Below, piece after piece: positions 1 through 7,731 of a stretch of DNA of 27,010 nucleotides. Under the pieces are notes generated by a model. It searched no databases. It was not told the origin of the DNA and saw only the letters and a list, made by a program, of their open reading frames with translations. Position 1 is the stretch's first letter. Each line of letters starts with the position of its first letter. Origin of the DNA: a virus; the IMG/VR virus record IMGVR_UViG_3300033148_002195, positions 1 through 27,010 of that record, one strand, 5' to 3'. The position numbers were made by a program, and so were the translations under genes.

Positions 1-1
1 G

Positions 2-172
2 CATCCAGATGTAGAAGTGAGGGATGCCGCTGTGCAAGTACTTGAGATCTGGGGAACCGCAGAGGCAATTCGTTTGCTTAAGAAACATCGAAACCGTGAG
101 CAGGTACCTTGGCTTCGAAACTATGTCGAAAACGTTATACGGGATAAGGAGACAATAACATGCCTGAAATAG
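2..172 (+). CDS. C-terminal fragment of a HEAT-repeat-like protein (5' truncated)
   Basis: The reading frame is open from the window edge to the TAG at 170-172 and gives the last 56 residues of a protein whose start lies outside the window. The text alternates amphipathic helices (VRDAAVQVLEIWG, then AIRLLKKH), as in HEAT/Armadillo-type repeats, and has no catalytic motif. The stop lies 13 bases inside the next gene, which suggests translational coupling. No specific role can be given. HEAT-like solenoids are usually protein-protein interaction scaffolds, and the link to virion assembly rests only on the neighbouring genes. The repeat assignment is by eye on a short fragment. Confidence 0.5.
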   Translation, partial: HPDVEVRDAAVQVLEIWGTAEAIRLLKKHRNREQVPWLRNYVENVIRDKETITCLK

Positions 173-273
173 ACAGCACTTGGAAAGCGGTTGTAATGTT
201 TATCCTTGTTATTTTGGCTTTGCCTTTTGTCGGAGTCAAATTATTGATACAAACAATAAAAAGGATGTTTTAA
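160..273 (+). CDS. Small single-span membrane protein, 37 aa
   Basis: An ATG at 160 follows a good ribosome binding site (aaggag, 146-151) and opens a 37-codon frame ending in TAA at 271-273. Residues about 10-31 form one continuous hydrophobic segment (VVMFILVILALPFVGVKLLI), preceded by an acidic N-terminus and followed by a basic tail (KRMF). This is a plausible single-pass inner-membrane peptide with the positive end probably inside. It overlaps the preceding gene by 13 bases, and the next ATG follows its stop codon directly. Function is unknown. A holin-like or spanin-accessory role is possible but unsupported. Confidence 0.6.
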   Translation: MPEIDSTWKAVVMFILVILALPFVGVKLLIQTIKRMF

Positions 274-855
274 ATGGCTACATGGACGGTGGCATTATTC
301 GGGCATAACAAACCACGAGATATTGGTTGGGAAAAACGGGCTATGCCTGGAGACGTGATTGCCTATAAACCTATTGATCAGGAGGATCGTTGGACTCCAA
401 CAGAGCGTGCCGAATTTTTAATCGTTACCATTGACGGTCCTTCACAAGCTCAAATGGAAGCCCTTTGTGAGCCTTTTTGGGATACGTCCAGTTATCATCC
501 TTATGAGCCGCTTTCCTATGATGATTTTGTGCTTTCGTTTGTTGATTCGAGGATAATTGACAAATCGTCTGCGTATGCCAAATATTTGGAGATGATGCTT
601 GAAAATAGCCGACTACCAACGACATACTTGAAGAAAAGAAGGTTCAATATCCCGCTTGAAACTTTAAAATCTGCTGGTGTAGACGAAGTCAAAATGTTGG
701 ATCGGGAGTTGCTTTACAGTCCCAAATTACCAACTCTTCCGTATACGGAAAGTTTTGACAAGATGAAGAGTCGTAACGTGCAGGTTTCTGATGGATTAAA
801 TCTTATCAAGGCAAGAACGAATGAAGAAATTTTGAAATTAGGAGTGATGAGATAA
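274..855 (+). CDS. Conserved-looking phage protein of unknown function, 193 aa
   Basis: The ATG at 274 abuts the preceding stop (TAA 271-273), and aagga at 260-264 serves as ribosome binding site. The protein is soluble, of mixed charge, without signal peptide or membrane segment. An N-terminal beta-rich part contains PGDVIAYKP and FLIVTIDG and looks like a small barrel or sandwich. The C-terminal half is more helical. I recognise no catalytic motif or family. The stop overlaps the next ATG by one base (TAATG), so it is probably translated together with the beta-helix gene downstream. Its place among small structural genes suggests a virion or assembly role, but that is only context. Confidence 0.7.
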   Translation: MATWTVALFGHNKPRDIGWEKRAMPGDVIAYKPIDQEDRWTPTERAEFLIVTIDGPSQAQMEALCEPFWDTSSYHPYEPLSYDDFVLSFVDSRIIDKSSAYAKYLEMMLENSRLPTTYLKKRRFNIPLETLKSAGVDEVKMLDRELLYSPKLPTLPYTESFDKMKSRNVQVSDGLNLIKARTNEEILKLGVMR

Positions 856-1955
856 TGGCGTGTTGGGATACAAGTCCATATACTTGATCATATGATTCTG
901 GCGGTAGCGGTTCGCTACCGGGCGGAGGCGATCCTGATTACAGTTCATGGGCAACTTGGGAGGCGGCGACTGATAATGATCTTAGCTCATATGGCACTAC
1001 TATTTTGGACTGCTATGATTCCCAAATTCATGAAGAAAGCAATCACCTTGAATTGGCCGGAGCTACGAATACAACTTCTACCCGATATCGCATGGTCAAA
1101 TCGGCAGATGGGTGTGCTACTCCGTTTGCTGGTAAAAAGGCAACAGGAGCAACACTCTCTTATACAGGCAACTGGTGGTACTCGGTAATGATATCGGAGT
1201 CTTTTGCGGAAGTTCGGCATCTTTGTCTTAAACCTCAGCCTAATCGGGCTGATGATGTGTATGGTGTGAAAGTAGCGGCATATAATGCAAAACTACTGTT
1301 TTGTGTAGTTCATAATGCGGCTAATTTGGGGGCTGGTAGTATCTTAGCAGCCATAAATATGACTACTGATTTTGGCATTATATATGGAAATGTAGTACGT
1401 GATAATGACGGTAAAGGAATAACAATGTCAGGAAGGGGGGGTTGTCTTTGCAATACAGTGATCAATAATGGCGATGTTGGGATTTATAGTGGCAATACCT
1501 CTGTTATTTGGAGCAACTATGCCGCCAACAATACAAATAGTGATTATAGAGACGAAACGGGTTATGCGTCAACATGCGGGTGGAACTCATCAAAAGATAC
1601 CTCCTCTGATTTAGGTGGGGATGTCGGCAATAATTACAAAAACAATAATGATCTGATAACCGGCGGGGAACTCGACTCTGATTATTTACCGACTGAGCAT
1701 ATATCATGGAGCGGTGGAGCAGGTGATAATGCAGGTCGAAGCGTGAAAGATGACATAACTAACGATGCGGATGCTCAATGGAGAATGAAAGAATTTGTTA
1801 CTGATCCTCATCCTCTTTTGTATAAAGATATTCTGGGCAATGACCGTCCGTCAAGCACAGATGCCGCCTGGGATGTAGGTGCATGTGAATATGTCGAGGA
1901 AGGTGTGAGTATTCCAGTTTTTGTACATCACTACAAAGAGCAAAGGATGATGTAA
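855..1955 (+). CDS. Right-handed beta-helix protein (tailspike/adhesin-like), interrupted by an in-frame TGA at codon 11
   Basis: From the ATG at 855 the frame reads MACWDTSPYT, then TGA (885-887), then stays open to TAA at 1953-1955. Sense sequence resumes immediately after the TGA (SYDSGGSGSLPGGGDPDYSSW) with a phage-like Gly/Ser-rich N-terminus, so coding clearly begins upstream of the first later start, a TTG at 1005 (316 aa from there). The middle has short turns and Asn/Gly ladders (GIIYGNVVRDNDGKGITM, NTVINNGDVGIYSGN) typical of parallel beta-helix domains of the pectate-lyase fold. The end carries a DxxxxDRPSS...AAWDVGACEYV closing motif that is common in secreted beta-helix proteins. 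Probable role: surface-exposed virion protein binding or cleaving polysaccharide. No catalytic residues could be assigned. The TGA may be a true nonsense mutation, a readthrough site or a sequencing error. Confidence 0.72.
885..887 (+). other. In-frame TGA interrupting the beta-helix gene
   Basis: TGA occurs as codon 11 of the 855 frame (pyT-TGA-Syd). Codons on both sides read as one continuous protein, and no ATG occurs in this frame between the TGA and position 1005. TGA ends several other genes here (7729-7731, 13465-13467, 22867-22869), so a genome-wide reassignment of TGA is unlikely. Confidence 0.85.
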
Positions 1956-1956
1956 G

Positions 1957-4389
1957 ATGATAGAGCTGAGAGAATCAACGGCAAATCAAGAAGTACCACT
2001 TGGATACTTTCTTGACTCAACGAACGGGGATGATGAGGAAGGTTCCCTCACTATTAACAATACAGATATCAAAATCTGGAAGTGGGGAGCAACATCGCTT
2101 GTCAATAAGAACTCCGGTGGCGCTACTCATATGTCTAACGGTATCTATTACATAACTTTGGACGCAACGGATACCGACACGGTGGGCCCTGGAGTAATTT
2201 TCGTTCATGTGGCAGTAATTTTCGTTCATGTGGCAGGAGCGTTAGCAGTTCGCTTGGAATTTGCAGTGTTGCCTGCCAACGTGTGGGATTCTAAGTATGG
2301 TTCCGATAAGTTGCAAGTAGATGTCACTCAGATTGGCGGGGAAACTCAAAGCGCAACTGATCTGAAAGACTTTGCCGATACAGGTTATGACCCATCCACT
2401 CACAAAGTCCAAGGTGTAGTCTTGACCGATACTTGCACAACTAATACGGATATGCGTGGAACTGATAATGCAGCAACTGCGTCGGCTTTGAGTACACATG
2501 ACGGCAAGCTTGATACAGTGGACTCAAATGTAGACGCTATTAAAGCCAAGACCGATAACCTCAACTTCAATTCGGATGGAACCCCACTGGTGTTGGCGGA
2601 TATCAGGGATGTAAATGATACAGCAGTGACAGGTGTTAATGATTTCAAAGCAGATGTTTCCAATTTGGATGTAGCGGTCAGTTCACGTTCCAGTCATAGC
2701 GCGGCAGATGTATGGTCTGTTGGTACGAGGGCCTTGACGGATAAGAGCAACTTCAACCTTGCCTCGGATCAAAGCGGCGTGATAATAGGGACGGTTAATG
2801 CTTTAGGAACACAAGCTAAAGCAGATGTGAATGCTGAAGTCGATACCGCTCTAAGCGATATAGGGCTTGACCATCTCATTAGTGCCTCAGTAACAGGGAC
2901 GGACATTACCGATAATTCGATCATTGCTAAGTTGGTGTCTAAATCAGGCACGGCGGATTGGGATGACTTTGACAACACCACAGATAGTTTACAGGCGATT
3001 CGGGATGCTTTAGTGGATGCAAGTCCTTTAGGGCATTCAGCAACCGCAAATTCGGAGGAAGGCAATACTGTCTTAGTTGATGGGGACTATACTGATACGG
3101 CAACGGCTGATGGAGTTAATTATTATGAGACAAGTCCGGGAGCTGCCGTAGGTGGATATGGTCTTGATTGTAATTTGACATTTAATATTGGTACGGGGCG
3201 TATTCCTTCCGTAGCTGTGGTCAGGGGACATTTTGATTCAGGAGCCCAGCGAACTGTACAAGTATGGGCGTATAATTACAATACTTCCTCCTATGATCAG
3301 GTATCCAATTCTACAAACGACTTTGGGAATTCGGGAACAGATACAACGGAAGAATATGCTTTGGGCATTGACAACGTTAAGATTTCGGACGGCGAGGTTA
3401 AAATCAGATTCACTTCAACATCGGAAACCGGTGGTGACGTTTGGTATTGTGATTATGTCAATGTAGCGAGCGTTGCTCAAGAGGCGGCGGGCCTTACTGC
3501 GGATACAATTCAAAAAGCAGTGTGGGCAAGGTCAAGTACGAATGGTGACCATGATGATGGGACCCTTGGTTATAATCTATCTCGTATGTTTCTTGTGCAA
3601 GGCGATGTGGTTTCGGCAACGAATGCTACCAAGTTTATCATAGATTCAGGCTCTTCTGTAGATAATGTCTACAATGGAATGATCATTACCTTGGAAGACA
3701 AGACAGATGATCATTATGAAACACGGCGCATTATAGACTATACCGGTTCTACAAAAGAAATTACGGTTGACCGAGCTTTAGGCTTTACGCCAGCGGCAGG
3801 GGATGAGTATTATATCCTCAATGCTTATGCAGATGTGAATGTCACCCATATATCAGGCACTGCTCAGACAGCCAACGATAACGGAGCGGATATCAATGCG
3901 ATTTTGGAGGATACGAATGAACTCCAAACAAACCAAGGAAATTGGGTGACCGCAACAGGCTTTGCTACCAGTGCCGAATTGAGCACGCATGATGGAAAGT
4001 TGGATACGGTCGATTCAAACGTCGACGCCATTAAAGCCAAGACGGATAATTTGCCTGATAATCCTGCGGCGGTAGGCAGTGAAATGAATTTAGCGGCAGA
4101 CCAAAGCGGGGTAACGATAGGCACCGTTAATGCTTTAGGCACTCAGGCAAAAGCCGATGTTAATGCCGAGGTAGATAGTGCTTTGGATACAGCCATTCCT
4201 AGCTCGCCCACGGCGGGTAGCCTTAACGATTATATGAAGCGTGTTAAAACAGTTGTCGTTAATAAAATGAAGATCGAAGAAAGTACAGGAAACACCGAGC
4301 TTTTTGATGATGATGATAATTCGTTAGCTACCATAACAGCAGCATTTGTTTCGGATGGTGAAACGACCACGAGGAAGAGGCTTGAATAA
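1957..4389 (+). CDS. Large repeat-containing phage fibre/structural protein, 810 aa
   Basis: The ATG at 1957 lies one base after the previous stop, behind an aaagga ribosome binding site (1942-1947). Residues 1-95 form a beta-rich N-terminal domain (PLGYFLDSTNGDDEEG, GIYYITLDATDTDTVGPG). The following few hundred residues are Ala/Asp/Thr/Val-rich with heptad-like segments (STHDGKLDTVDSNVDAIKAKTDNL, QAKADVNAEVD), as expected for trimeric fibre shafts. Residues about 340-500 contain a beta-sandwich-like insertion (VVRGHFDSGAQRTVQVWAYNY). The shaft motif occurs twice (2488-2853 and 3979-4185). This organisation fits a tail fibre, head fibre or other projecting virion component. No receptor-binding or chaperone domain is recognisable. 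Its position upstream of the MuF head gene rather than after the tail genes is unusual for a tail fibre. Confidence 0.65.
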   Translation: MIELRESTANQEVPLGYFLDSTNGDDEEGSLTINNTDIKIWKWGATSLVNKNSGGATHMSNGIYYITLDATDTDTVGPGVIFVHVAVIFVHVAGALAVRLEFAVLPANVWDSKYGSDKLQVDVTQIGGETQSATDLKDFADTGYDPSTHKVQGVVLTDTCTTNTDMRGTDNAATASALSTHDGKLDTVDSNVDAIKAKTDNLNFNSDGTPLVLADIRDVNDTAVTGVNDFKADVSNLDVAVSSRSSHSAADVWSVGTRALTDKSNFNLASDQSGVIIGTVNALGTQAKADVNAEVDTALSDIGLDHLISASVTGTDITDNSIIAKLVSKSGTADWDDFDNTTDSLQAIRDALVDASPLGHSATANSEEGNTVLVDGDYTDTATADGVNYYETSPGAAVGGYGLDCNLTFNIGTGRIPSVAVVRGHFDSGAQRTVQVWAYNYNTSSYDQVSNSTNDFGNSGTDTTEEYALGIDNVKISDGEVKIRFTSTSETGGDVWYCDYVNVASVAQEAAGLTADTIQKAVWARSSTNGDHDDGTLGYNLSRMFLVQGDVVSATNATKFIIDSGSSVDNVYNGMIITLEDKTDDHYETRRIIDYTGSTKEITVDRALGFTPAAGDEYYILNAYADVNVTHISGTAQTANDNGADINAILEDTNELQTNQGNWVTATGFATSAELSTHDGKLDTVDSNVDAIKAKTDNLPDNPAAVGSEMNLAADQSGVTIGTVNALGTQAKADVNAEVDSALDTAIPSSPTAGSLNDYMKRVKTVVVNKMKIEESTGNTELFDDDDNSLATITAAFVSDGETTTRKRLE
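2194..2235 (+). repeat. Perfect 21-bp in-frame tandem duplication
   Basis: The 21-base unit at 2194-2214 (gtaattttcgttcatgtggca) recurs without mismatch at 2215-2235. It adds seven residues, so the protein reads VIFVHVA twice in a row and the frame is kept. Perfect identity indicates a recent slippage or duplication event, or an assembly artefact. Confidence 0.95.
2488..2853 (+). repeat. Internal protein repeat block, copy 1 (within the 810-aa protein)
   Basis: Sub-unit A (2488-2562) encodes a 25-residue heptad-like motif beginning LSTHDGKLDTVDSN. Sub-unit B (2755-2853) encodes a 33-residue motif containing GTVNALGTQAKADVNAEVD. Both recur in the same order at 3979-4185. In this copy A and B are separated by 192 bases. 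Confidence 0.9.
3979..4185 (+). repeat. Internal protein repeat block, copy 2 (within the 810-aa protein)
   Basis: Sub-unit A (3979-4053) matches copy 1 at all 25 residues although 16 of 75 bases differ, all silent by my count. Sub-unit B (4087-4185) matches 30 of 33 residues. Here A and B are separated by only 33 bases. Confidence 0.9.
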
Positions 4390-4635
4390 ATGGCTTTGGA
4401 TTATTTAGCGATAGCAAGTAGGGGAGTCTACCCGGACCCTTCCTCAACCACGACGACGGAACGGGCGGGCTTTGCTGTCACGGCGGGTTTGCTTGGAACA
4501 ATGGCTGTTGCTGTGGCACTGAATATTATTGATACGACCATTGAAAGCTTGTCGACATTAAGGACGATATTAAGCACGACGGTGACAAGGGCAATAACAA
4601 GCCTAACGTCCAGTAGAACAATCGAAAACAAATAG
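4390..4635 (+). CDS. Small phage protein with a hydrophobic segment, 81 aa
   Basis: The ATG at 4390 directly follows the stop of the fibre-like gene (TAA 4387-4389). The N-terminus reads MALDYLAIASRGVYPDPSS and is followed by a Thr-rich stretch. A hydrophobic segment at about residues 27-47 (FAVTAGLLGTMAVAVALNII) could span a membrane once. The C-terminal third is Ser/Thr-rich (STLRTILSTTVTRAITSL). The gene sits between putative virion genes in one tight operon. I do not recognise the family, and a membrane location rests only on hydrophobicity. Confidence 0.6.
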   Translation: MALDYLAIASRGVYPDPSSTTTTERAGFAVTAGLLGTMAVAVALNIIDTTIESLSTLRTILSTTVTRAITSLTSSRTIENK

Positions 4636-4651
4636 AAAGGAATATTGAGCT

Positions 4652-4828
4652 ATGGGCCCGACCGAAAAGAAAGTAGATAGGAAAAACGCAATAGAAGTAC
4701 TTACCGTTCCTAATTCAGAACCCCGGGCTCGTTCCATTGGGGAGCAATACAAGCCTATATCGTTATGGTCTTTTTGGAACATAGCTCCGAATGTTCGAGA
4801 ATGGGAAGAAGTAGGATGGGGGAAATAA
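4652..4828 (+). CDS. Small hypothetical phage protein, 58 aa
   Basis: The frame opens at ATG 4652 after an aaagg site (4636-4640) and ends with TAA 4826-4828, one base before the next ATG. It encodes a soluble peptide with a basic start (MGPTEKKVDRKNAIEVL) and a Trp-rich end (LWSFWNIAPNVREWEEVGWGK). It fills an otherwise empty gap between two genes, and its spacing and start context match the surrounding genes, which supports it being real. There is no recognisable domain. Confidence 0.55.
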   Translation: MGPTEKKVDRKNAIEVLTVPNSEPRARSIGEQYKPISLWSFWNIAPNVREWEEVGWGK

Positions 4829-4829
4829 T

Positions 4830-5162
4830 ATGGCAACTGAAGTTGTTTATTTAGGGCACGACAACACAATTGACCTTTTGCTAAAGGCAGACGGGACAGC
4901 TCAGGATTTAAGCGGAGTAACTAAGATCACGGCTACTTTCAAGGATACTCTAATTGAATCCACTGATGCAGCGAATGGCCCTATAACATGGGCACAGTCT
5001 GGTTACGATACCGGAGAAATTAGACTTGCTTTGGGTGACCAGTCAATTACACCAGATCGGTACATGGTGCCTATTATAGTGTATGACTCTACGAATACGG
5101 AAGGTGTTGTCTGGGGATACGTTGCTATTGACGTAATAGCGGAGGTCGAGGCGAGCGCATAA
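4830..5162 (+). CDS. Small beta-rich phage protein, 110 aa (baseplate/fibre-associated Ig-like fold?)
   Basis: The start is ATG 4830, one base after the previous stop. The protein is acidic and beta-rich (DNTIDLLLKADGTAQDLSGV, then GEIRLAL and MVPIIVYDS). This pattern resembles the small N-terminal Ig-like domains of phage BppU/baseplate upper proteins, in which a strand-rich module follows a 'dNt..l...dg..vdLsg' opening. It is complete as a stand-alone domain. The stop overlaps the start of the minor head gene (TAATG at 5160-5164). The assignment to a baseplate-type fold is by eye and weak. Function could equally be in the head. Confidence 0.55.
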   Translation: MATEVVYLGHDNTIDLLLKADGTAQDLSGVTKITATFKDTLIESTDAANGPITWAQSGYDTGEIRLALGDQSITPDRYMVPIIVYDSTNTEGVVWGYVAIDVIAEVEASA

Positions 5163-5443
5163 TGTTGGCTTATAACTTACATAGACACATACACTTCAAT
5201 CAAGAGGTGGACCCTACCCGAACCAAGACATTAAGGGATAGGTTCGCGGTTGAGATGAGGCGTAGGTTTAATATTATCACAAGTTTGATTCGCCACGCCA
5301 TAGTTGATAAGGACGTATTTGGACTGAGTCCAGTCACATTGATAACAAAACGACAAGCTATGGAAGAATACAAGCAAGGCAGTTTGCTTTTGCTACGTCC
5401 GCACAGAAAGTGGATGCTTTTATGGAGTGGCTTGAGGGCATGA
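5162..5443 (+). CDS. MuF/SPP1 gp7-like minor head protein, N-terminal fragment (frameshifted)
   Basis: The opening (NQEVDPTRTKTLRDRFAVEMRRRFNIITSLIRHAIVDKDVFGL) matches the usual N-terminal region of long phage minor head (MuF/gp7) proteins. Past about residue 60 this frame becomes unlike the family (KRQAMEEYKQGSLLLL). The -1 frame over the same DNA instead reads ARQFAFATSAQKVDAFMEWL, which is the expected continuation. The natural gene is therefore most likely 5162-7731, about 856 aa, broken by loss of one base in the A run at 5347-5350. Restoring one A gives LITKTTSYGRIQARQFAF. No canonical slippery heptamer is present. The ORF end at 5443 probably has no biological meaning. Confidence 0.7.
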   Translation: MLAYNLHRHIHFNQEVDPTRTKTLRDRFAVEMRRRFNIITSLIRHAIVDKDVFGLSPVTLITKRQAMEEYKQGSLLLLRPHRKWMLLWSGLRA

Positions 5444-7731
5444 ATAAAGAGTTTATATTGTCTGGTGGAGGAAGGGGTCTACAGACGATTAAATTACCAG
5501 GGACGTTGCCGGGGATAAGAGAGGCTTGGACAGATACTTATATTCATTCAGCGTACCAAAAAGGAGTCTTGCGCGCCAGAAATGAGTTGGTAAAAGCAGG
5601 ATACGACGTCCCTTCTCTTACTCCAGGAGATACGGACGCTTTACGTGTAGCATTCAATTTACCAATTCATGCGGATCGTGTAGGATTATTAGCCACCCGG
5701 ACTTTCTCCGAGCTAAAGGGAATAACGGTTACCATGGAACAGCAGGTCGGGCGGGTCCTTGCCCAAGGAATGGCCGACGGTCAAAGCCCACGGAAGTTGG
5801 CGCAATTGTTGACCAAAACGATCACGGGCCCGGTAGGAGACCTTGGTATTACGGACACGTTAGGAAGGTTCATCCCGGCCCGGCGACGAGCGGAGCTATT
5901 AGCACGGACAGAAATTATAAGGGCCCACCATGCTGCTACCATTAATGAGTACAAACGTTGGGAGGTAGAAGGAGTAAGAGTTCAGGCGGAGTGGCAGACT
6001 GCTGGGGATCATAGAGTCTGCGGGGATTGTGCCTCTTTGCAAGGCAAGGTTTTTAAACTTGAAGTGATTGAAAATATGATTCCTTTTCATCCGTTATGTC
6101 GATGTGTGGCTTTGCCAATAGAGGCACGACGGACAGAAGCTCGTGCTAGAGGAGCAGAGATTGAAGGGAACGATTTGAATCTGGCAGACCAGCGATGGAA
6201 GGAAACTACTAAAACTGTGGGGGGTCGGCAAATACCCTTTTATGAGAACCCTAATTTTAAACCTCCAAAAGGGAAAAGGGGGGAGGTGGTTACGCTATTC
6301 CACGAGACCTCCTTGGACAATATCCCGGCCATTGCCAAGCAAGGATTAAGGGCTTCTGAGACGGCCCGCGGCGAATTGTGGTTCACCTCGAAAAAGGCTT
6401 TTAGGGATGGCGTTAGGAATAATTTCTATGCGGAAGATGTCATTGTCATTGAAGTTCCTAAAAAGGAGCTCATGGAAAAGGGTATACTGGAGGTGGTCCC
6501 AGGCCAAGGAACGATCATTTATGACGACCTGCCACAAGAATGGATACGTGGTTTATTGAGGCATTATAAAGGTACGCCACCGGCATTGCCGCTTTGGGCT
6601 GAGGAAGCCGGGGCAGCGGCGGAGCTCGTTGTTCCTAAGAAGGTTAGGAAAAAGACAAAGGCAAAGGCTAAAGGCAAGGAGAAGGTCAAGGAGGTTGAGG
6701 AGCCCAAGAAGACCACGATCACAGAGGAAATTCTCGAGGAACGCAGACAGGCATTGGCGCAAGCAGAGGCGGAATTAGAAGCGGTCTATTCGGAAGCATG
6801 GAGCGCCGAAAAAGAGCAACGCATATTCGAGGCTTCGCTTAAACGAGACACGGCCGAGATTCGATACGTAGTGTCCTTAAAAGACATTAATCCTGCGTTG
6901 TATGCGGAGGAGCGCGAGAAGATAATTAAGGAAATGATTGACCGTGGCTATCCATCCATGAGTCGAGCGCAGTACAAGAGAGCTTTAGATAAAGCAGTCA
7001 AGGGGCTCGAGTTTGTTCCTTACGATGTTTTGCACACATTGAATAAGTACGAGTTGGATATAGTGTTTGAGTCTAGAGTTAGAGCCCATTATATAGAGAA
7101 TAGCGCGACAGTGGTTGTGGATATTTCTTATCCGGGTTTCGTTGAAATATCCCATGAGGTGGGCCATGCAATAGACCATTTGATTTTGGGCTTGCCTTAT
7201 CCTAATGTGGATATGAGCATTTTAGGGGAGGCGACTACTGGTTTGGTTGGTAAGGGCAATGTCTTCGTCACGAAAAAGAGACTTGAGCGATTAAGGAATG
7301 AGTTCAAGTCCTTGAAGTCTGGGCGTGTTGGATACTTCGATAATGGGGACGGGTCATATTGGAAGAACAATTGGTTGGATAGTTACGAAGGCCGTATTTA
7401 TGAACATCAACTAAATCGCGGTTCTGTTGGGGTCGAATGGTGGTCAATGAATTGTGAGAGGTATGCCACCTATCGGCAGAGGTTGATTGAGTATGAGCAG
7501 AAAGTAGACAAGGCTAAACGGGAATGGGAGGCTGCAAAAAAGAGGTCTGCTAAGAAAGCGCACATAGATCGCATGAAAGAAAAGTATGAGAAGTTGAAAG
7601 CGGAGGGGGCGGATTCATATGCGGCCCGGTCGAGCAAGTGGGATAAGGTCCGAAAGAGATACCCGGAATTGGCTCGTTTTATGGAGGAGTCCTTTTCAGG
7701 ACCTTTAATGAGGAAGGATATTAAGATATGA
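5410..7731 (+). CDS. MuF/SPP1 gp7-like minor head protein fused to ART-like and zincin metallopeptidase-like domains
   Basis: Numbered from ATG 5410 (773 aa), though the true frame is open from 5311. Residues 1-240 are the head-morphogenesis domain. They carry LARTEIIRAHHAA and the Cys/His set C204-x2-C207 with HPLCRC at 227-232. Residues about 292-390 resemble an ADP-ribosyltransferase fold: a TLFHETS opening with H298, AIAKQGLR, and GELWFTS. Residues about 405-480 form a Lys/Ala/Glu-rich basic-to-coiled linker. The last 250 residues contain a zinc-protease signature HEVGHAID (H582, E583, H586). E683 in NCERYATY is a candidate third ligand, followed by a YPELARFMEESF tail seen in related phage peptidases. 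Known of the family: MuF proteins are packaged minor head proteins that often carry C-terminal toxin or polyvalent domains. Inference: an effector injected with the DNA. The stop overlaps the next start (ATGA). Confidence 0.85.
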   Translation: MDAFMEWLEGMNKEFILSGGGRGLQTIKLPGTLPGIREAWTDTYIHSAYQKGVLRARNELVKAGYDVPSLTPGDTDALRVAFNLPIHADRVGLLATRTFSELKGITVTMEQQVGRVLAQGMADGQSPRKLAQLLTKTITGPVGDLGITDTLGRFIPARRRAELLARTEIIRAHHAATINEYKRWEVEGVRVQAEWQTAGDHRVCGDCASLQGKVFKLEVIENMIPFHPLCRCVALPIEARRTEARARGAEIEGNDLNLADQRWKETTKTVGGRQIPFYENPNFKPPKGKRGEVVTLFHETSLDNIPAIAKQGLRASETARGELWFTSKKAFRDGVRNNFYAEDVIVIEVPKKELMEKGILEVVPGQGTIIYDDLPQEWIRGLLRHYKGTPPALPLWAEEAGAAAELVVPKKVRKKTKAKAKGKEKVKEVEEPKKTTITEEILEERRQALAQAEAELEAVYSEAWSAEKEQRIFEASLKRDTAEIRYVVSLKDINPALYAEEREKIIKEMIDRGYPSMSRAQYKRALDKAVKGLEFVPYDVLHTLNKYELDIVFESRVRAHYIENSATVVVDISYPGFVEISHEVGHAIDHLILGLPYPNVDMSILGEATTGLVGKGNVFVTKKRLERLRNEFKSLKSGRVGYFDNGDGSYWKNNWLDSYEGRIYEHQLNRGSVGVEWWSMNCERYATYRQRLIEYEQKVDKAKREWEAAKKRSAKKAHIDRMKEKYEKLKAEGADSYAARSSKWDKVRKRYPELARFMEESFSGPLMRKDIKI

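Noticed and set aside
885-887. Genome-wide recoding of TGA (code 4 or 25)
   Set aside because: TGA serves as the natural stop of several genes here with correctly placed overlapping starts, and recognised proteins have no other internal TGA.
892-1188. Alternative-frame + strand ORF of 98 codons at the start of the beta-helix gene
   Set aside because: The other frame continues the beta-helix protein sensibly on both sides; this one has no ribosome binding site and an implausible composition.
5342-5400. Programmed -1 frameshift in the minor head gene
   Set aside because: Zero-frame codons ata aca aaa cga contain no X XXY YYZ heptamer, and no stimulatory element is seen. A one-base deletion in the A run explains the break more simply.
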